Source: Roseivirga sp. BDSF3-8 (lineage in GTDB: Bacteria > Bacteroidota > Bacteroidia > Cytophagales > Cyclobacteriaceae). From it: 64,000 bases of DNA. Below, piece by piece: positions 61,971 to 64,000 of this stretch (within the stretch, counting starts at the first letter, position 1; each line of letters begins with the position of its first letter). The notes beneath the pieces were generated by a model that saw only the letters and a list, made by a program, of their open reading frames with translations, was not told the origin of the DNA and made no database searches. The stretch lies in the NCBI RefSeq assembly GCF_041449215.1, contig NZ_JBGNFV010000001.1:1835001-1899000 (forward strand), written 5' to 3'. Position numbers and translations under genes: made by a program.

Positions 61971-62095
61971 CCCCACTGTCGCAAGCATCCGCTTGTGACA
62001 ATCTACACTGCTGTAGCTTCAGCGCACGACCGGAAGAGCACAGTCCCAAAGGGGTTAATACCGTAGGCTTACACTAGGTGAGGTCTCTTAGCAAG
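61971..62095 (+). repeat. Dispersed repeat family B, copy 2
   Basis: Matches copy 1 from CCCCACTGTCGCAAGC through CACGACCGGAAGAGCACAGTCC, then diverges. Here GTCGCAAGC and GCTTGTGAC face each other across a four-base loop. Confidence 0.8.
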
Positions 62096-62159
62096 CTACC
62101 TTCGGGCCTCTTCTGATATAAAGCACGTCGATTCTTATTGGTCTTTCTGCCATTCGCAG

Positions 62160-62240
62160 GTGGGGCACAGGCCCCATAGGGATTGGAACGGAAGGCTTGC
62201 GCCAGGGTAGAAGGTTTATTGGGCTTTGCGCGGGAACCAC
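62160..62240 (+). repeat. Dispersed repeat family B, copy 3 (3' part)
   Basis: Matches the second half of copy 1 (GCACAGTCCCATAGGG to GGGCTTTGCG and CCACC). Confidence 0.72.
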
Positions 62241-62378
62241 CGAATGTCGGGCCACGGCCTGCGGAAACAATGTTATCGCGGTTGGTAATAGTTAGTAAAA
62301 ACAGTCAACACTATTTAGGGATTGACACGAATTAATATTTGGCAAATAACTATTAACATTCTGCATGGCGAAGTCGAA

Positions 62379-62534
62379 CGCGACCCGGTCAGGCGCGACC
62401 CGGTCAGGCGCGACCCGGTCAGGCGTGACCCGGTACAAACTCCGTAGAAGTGGTAACCACGAGACCGAACGCGGCCCGGTCGAACGCGGCCCGGTCGAAC
62501 GCGACCCGGTCGAACGCGACCCGGTACAAACTCG
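62379..62534 (+). repeat. 15-bp tandem repeats in two phases (GACCCGGT ladder)
   Basis: The first block (62379-62434) has nearly four units of CGCGACCCGGTCAGG; the second (62465-62524) has four of CGAACGCGRCCCGGT. Both end in CGGTACAAACTC. The unit is GC-rich, unlike its surroundings. It stays open in several frames only because the unit is a multiple of three; coding is not supported. Confidence 0.85.
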
Positions 62535-62662
62535 CGGTAGTAACAAGAGGCGCAAAATCATATTTCGCCAAAAAGAAAGAGGCCACTCTTTGAGGCGCCC
62601 TCTTTTCTGTAACCTTTAGGAAAATGACCCTGCTTAGTAGTCTGCTGGCAGGCCTATGGAGT

Positions 62663-63244
62663 TCATTTCTTAACACGAATGCCGGACAACCTGAAAGACT
62701 TAGTCGTCACATTACCTGCGTAGTCGCTCACGCTAACCCATGCTTCGCTGTCTCCGGGTAGGGTTTCTGTTTTTACTATGTAGTTATAGGCAGTTCCATG
62801 CCGGTCATTCTGCACTTTATCATATTCCAATACCTGGCCGGCCATGTCTTTAATGGTGATGGCTACCTCCTCTACACGGTGGTCGTCTATGGCCTCTATG
62901 GTGAGGATGCTACCTGCTACCAGGCCCTGATAATGGGCCCAGTTTACACTCACTATTTTGGGCTTGCTCATGAAGTCAATGACAATAGCCTGCCTCAGGT
63001 GTGTGCCGCGCTTTGCTGCATATTTCTTGTATACGTCTGCCCGGGCTTCGTCATTTTCCATAATATGGGTGGCTCTCAAATGAGCTTCTTTGAGCATATT
63101 TCCCATTTTACGTTGATGGGGCGTGGTTTCACTTTTCTCAGGCAATCGGGACATGATGATGTCCCCGTTTTTCATGGTACGAAATACAACGTTTCCACTT
63201 AATCCGCTAAGGGCTTCTATTAGGCTGTTTGTCCTGACTTTCAT
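62663..63244 (-). CDS. Hypothetical protein (DUF6266-like N-terminus)
   Basis: A 193-residue protein. The first 60 residues (LSGLSGNVVFRTMKNGDIIMSRLP, then TPHQRKMGNMLKEAH) resemble the start of DUF6266-type Bacteroidota proteins, which are small, of unknown function and sometimes near phage-like genes. The C-terminal half is a beta-rich Ig-like domain (AITIKDMAGQVLEYD ... VSVSDYAGNVTTKSF). No signal peptide. Stand-alone on the minus strand. The family link is tentative. Confidence 0.65.
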   Translation of the reverse strand: MKVRTNSLIEALSGLSGNVVFRTMKNGDIIMSRLPEKSETTPHQRKMGNMLKEAHLRATHIMENDEARADVYKKYAAKRGTHLRQAIVIDFMSKPKIVSVNWAHYQGLVAGSILTIEAIDDHRVEEVAITIKDMAGQVLEYDKVQNDRHGTAYNYIVKTETLPGDSEAWVSVSDYAGNVTTKSFRLSGIRVKK

Positions 63245-63951
63245 ATCTGATTTTATTTAGGTTGGCTATATATTTTACACGTTAAAAAGTCTGTATTTGT
63301 TGTTTATTACAGAATATTTTTTTGTTAAATGTTTATTATCGGATTTTTATTTCGAATTAGACATAAAGCAATTAACTGAATGTCAATTGCTTATTATACA
63401 TGCAGATAAATAATTTGTGCGTGTAAACTGGTTAGTATGTTGTGATCAGCAAGCCTGAATTTAGGGCCTCAACAGGGCTTTTAAAAATTCGTTAAAATTG
63501 TACAAAATCTATAAAAGCAGGCTTTTAGCAGTCTCTCAGCAGGGCATCAGCAGAGGAGCAGCAGGGCAGACCGGTTTTTGAAGAGGCGAAATGTGCCTCT
63601 ATTGGCTTAAAATGGGGGTTAGATCTGGTATAAAATTGTACTTAACTAATATTTAGAGAGGTTGGGAAATAGCATTATTGTGTTTGGCTTCTCTTATCCT
63701 GACCAGCAGATTTATACGTTAAATACCGGCTTTCATAGGCACGCTCTTTCTAAGTACGGAACGATTCCACTCAGAGTGTTTGCGAATAGGCATAAATTGC
63801 ATATTTTGGGCCTTATTCCGATACAGCCATGATCATTCAACCCGATACGCTATGACCTACCCACAAACCATTTTTCGCTCCTATTCAGGCTCCCGCCGTT
63901 ATTTTCATTATCTTGAATCTTGATAAATGACCATTTTAATCATTTAAGGAT
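63245..63951. other. Long intergenic region without a recognised gene
   Basis: This is 707 bases with no coding frame or RNA that I recognise. The first 200 bases are very AT-rich. A short GCAG-rich stretch (about 63525-63565) has imperfect repeats of GCAGxxGxGCAG type. Confidence 0.6.
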
Positions 63952-64000
63952 ATGAGACGGAAAAAGCTTGATGGATTACTCGGGTATCAGCTTAGCAGTC
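63952..64000 (+). CDS. Possible start of a gene cut by the window end
   Basis: ATG at 63952 after AAGGAT is followed by 16 open codons (MRRKKLDGLLGYQLSS). Too short to assign a function. Confidence 0.3.
   Translation, partial: MRRKKLDGLLGYQLSS

Noticed and set aside
49094-62240. Classical integron with attC sites
   Set aside because: The repeats do not show the RYYYAAC/GTTRRRY core pair, and no integron integrase is seen. Only the cassette-like layout is reported.
62379-62534. CRISPR array
   Set aside because: The units are 15 bp and directly adjacent, without unique spacers, and no cas genes are in the window.
62365-62619. An 84-residue frame (and a minus-strand twin) made of five-residue repeats
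   Set aside because: The frames exist because the repeat unit is 15 bp, so no stop can arise in several frames at once. There is no promoter, and the surrounding sequence is non-coding repeat.

Overview
This window comes from the chromosome of a Bacteroidota bacterium, most likely from the Cytophagales. The evidence is a set of lineage markers: TAnnTTTG-type promoter boxes, a type IX secretion C-terminal sorting domain, an S46 dipeptidyl peptidase, a recF-DUF721 pair, an ileS-lspA operon, WG-repeat lipoproteins and tRNAs without an encoded CCA. No species can be named from sequence alone. There is no rRNA, no intact transposase and no recognisable prophage.

Region 1 (1-30.9 kb) is mostly core genome. 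It holds the start of a pyruvate dehydrogenase E1 alpha gene, recF and DUF721, a TPR sensor kinase, a DPP11-type S46 peptidase, a DUF389 membrane protein, the ileS-lspA operon, an HAE3-type RND protein, a dGTPase and a PRC-barrel protein. A divergent module follows, with a vWA/DUF3520 protein on one side and an ECF sigma factor with a TonB-like membrane protein on the other. Next come an orphan ABC ATPase, an M23 peptidase, envelope lipid and glycan enzymes (flippase-like protein, ArnT-like glycosyltransferase, PAP2 phosphatase) and an AidB-like acyl-CoA dehydrogenase. Two intergenic regions carry candidate small RNAs ending in intrinsic terminators.

Region 2 (31.0-32.9 kb) is an initiator tRNA gene followed by a tandem array. 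Each 361-bp unit begins with a copy of the last 23 nt of the tRNA plus its terminator and carries a small GIY-YIG endonuclease gene. Two units are intact and differ by one silent base, a third is frameshifted, and a degraded final tRNA tail lies beyond an inserted segment bounded by 16-bp inverted repeats. This is the most unusual structure in the window.

Region 3 (33.1-49 kb) has a secreted subtilase lipoprotein, a five-PAS hybrid histidine kinase, a two-gene unit (AAA+ ATPase plus a 978-residue LysM/SH3-like protein) resembling accessory genes of contractile injection systems, a WG-repeat lipoprotein with a decayed tandem copy, an S74-chaperone/T9SS surface protein and a tryptophan-2-monooxygenase-like flavoenzyme.

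Region 4 (49-62.6 kb) is an accessory island. Its centre is a complete type I Wadjet operon (jetA-jetB-jetC-jetD), an SMC-like anti-plasmid defence system. Around it lie small plus-strand ORFs and gene remnants (antitoxin-like, DUF695, a broken AAA-ATPase N-terminus, a membrane protein, a lipoprotein) alternating with at least three families of non-coding repeats in a cassette-like layout, and a 15-bp tandem repeat. The last 1.4 kb holds a hypothetical gene, a long non-coding stretch and possibly the first codons of another gene.
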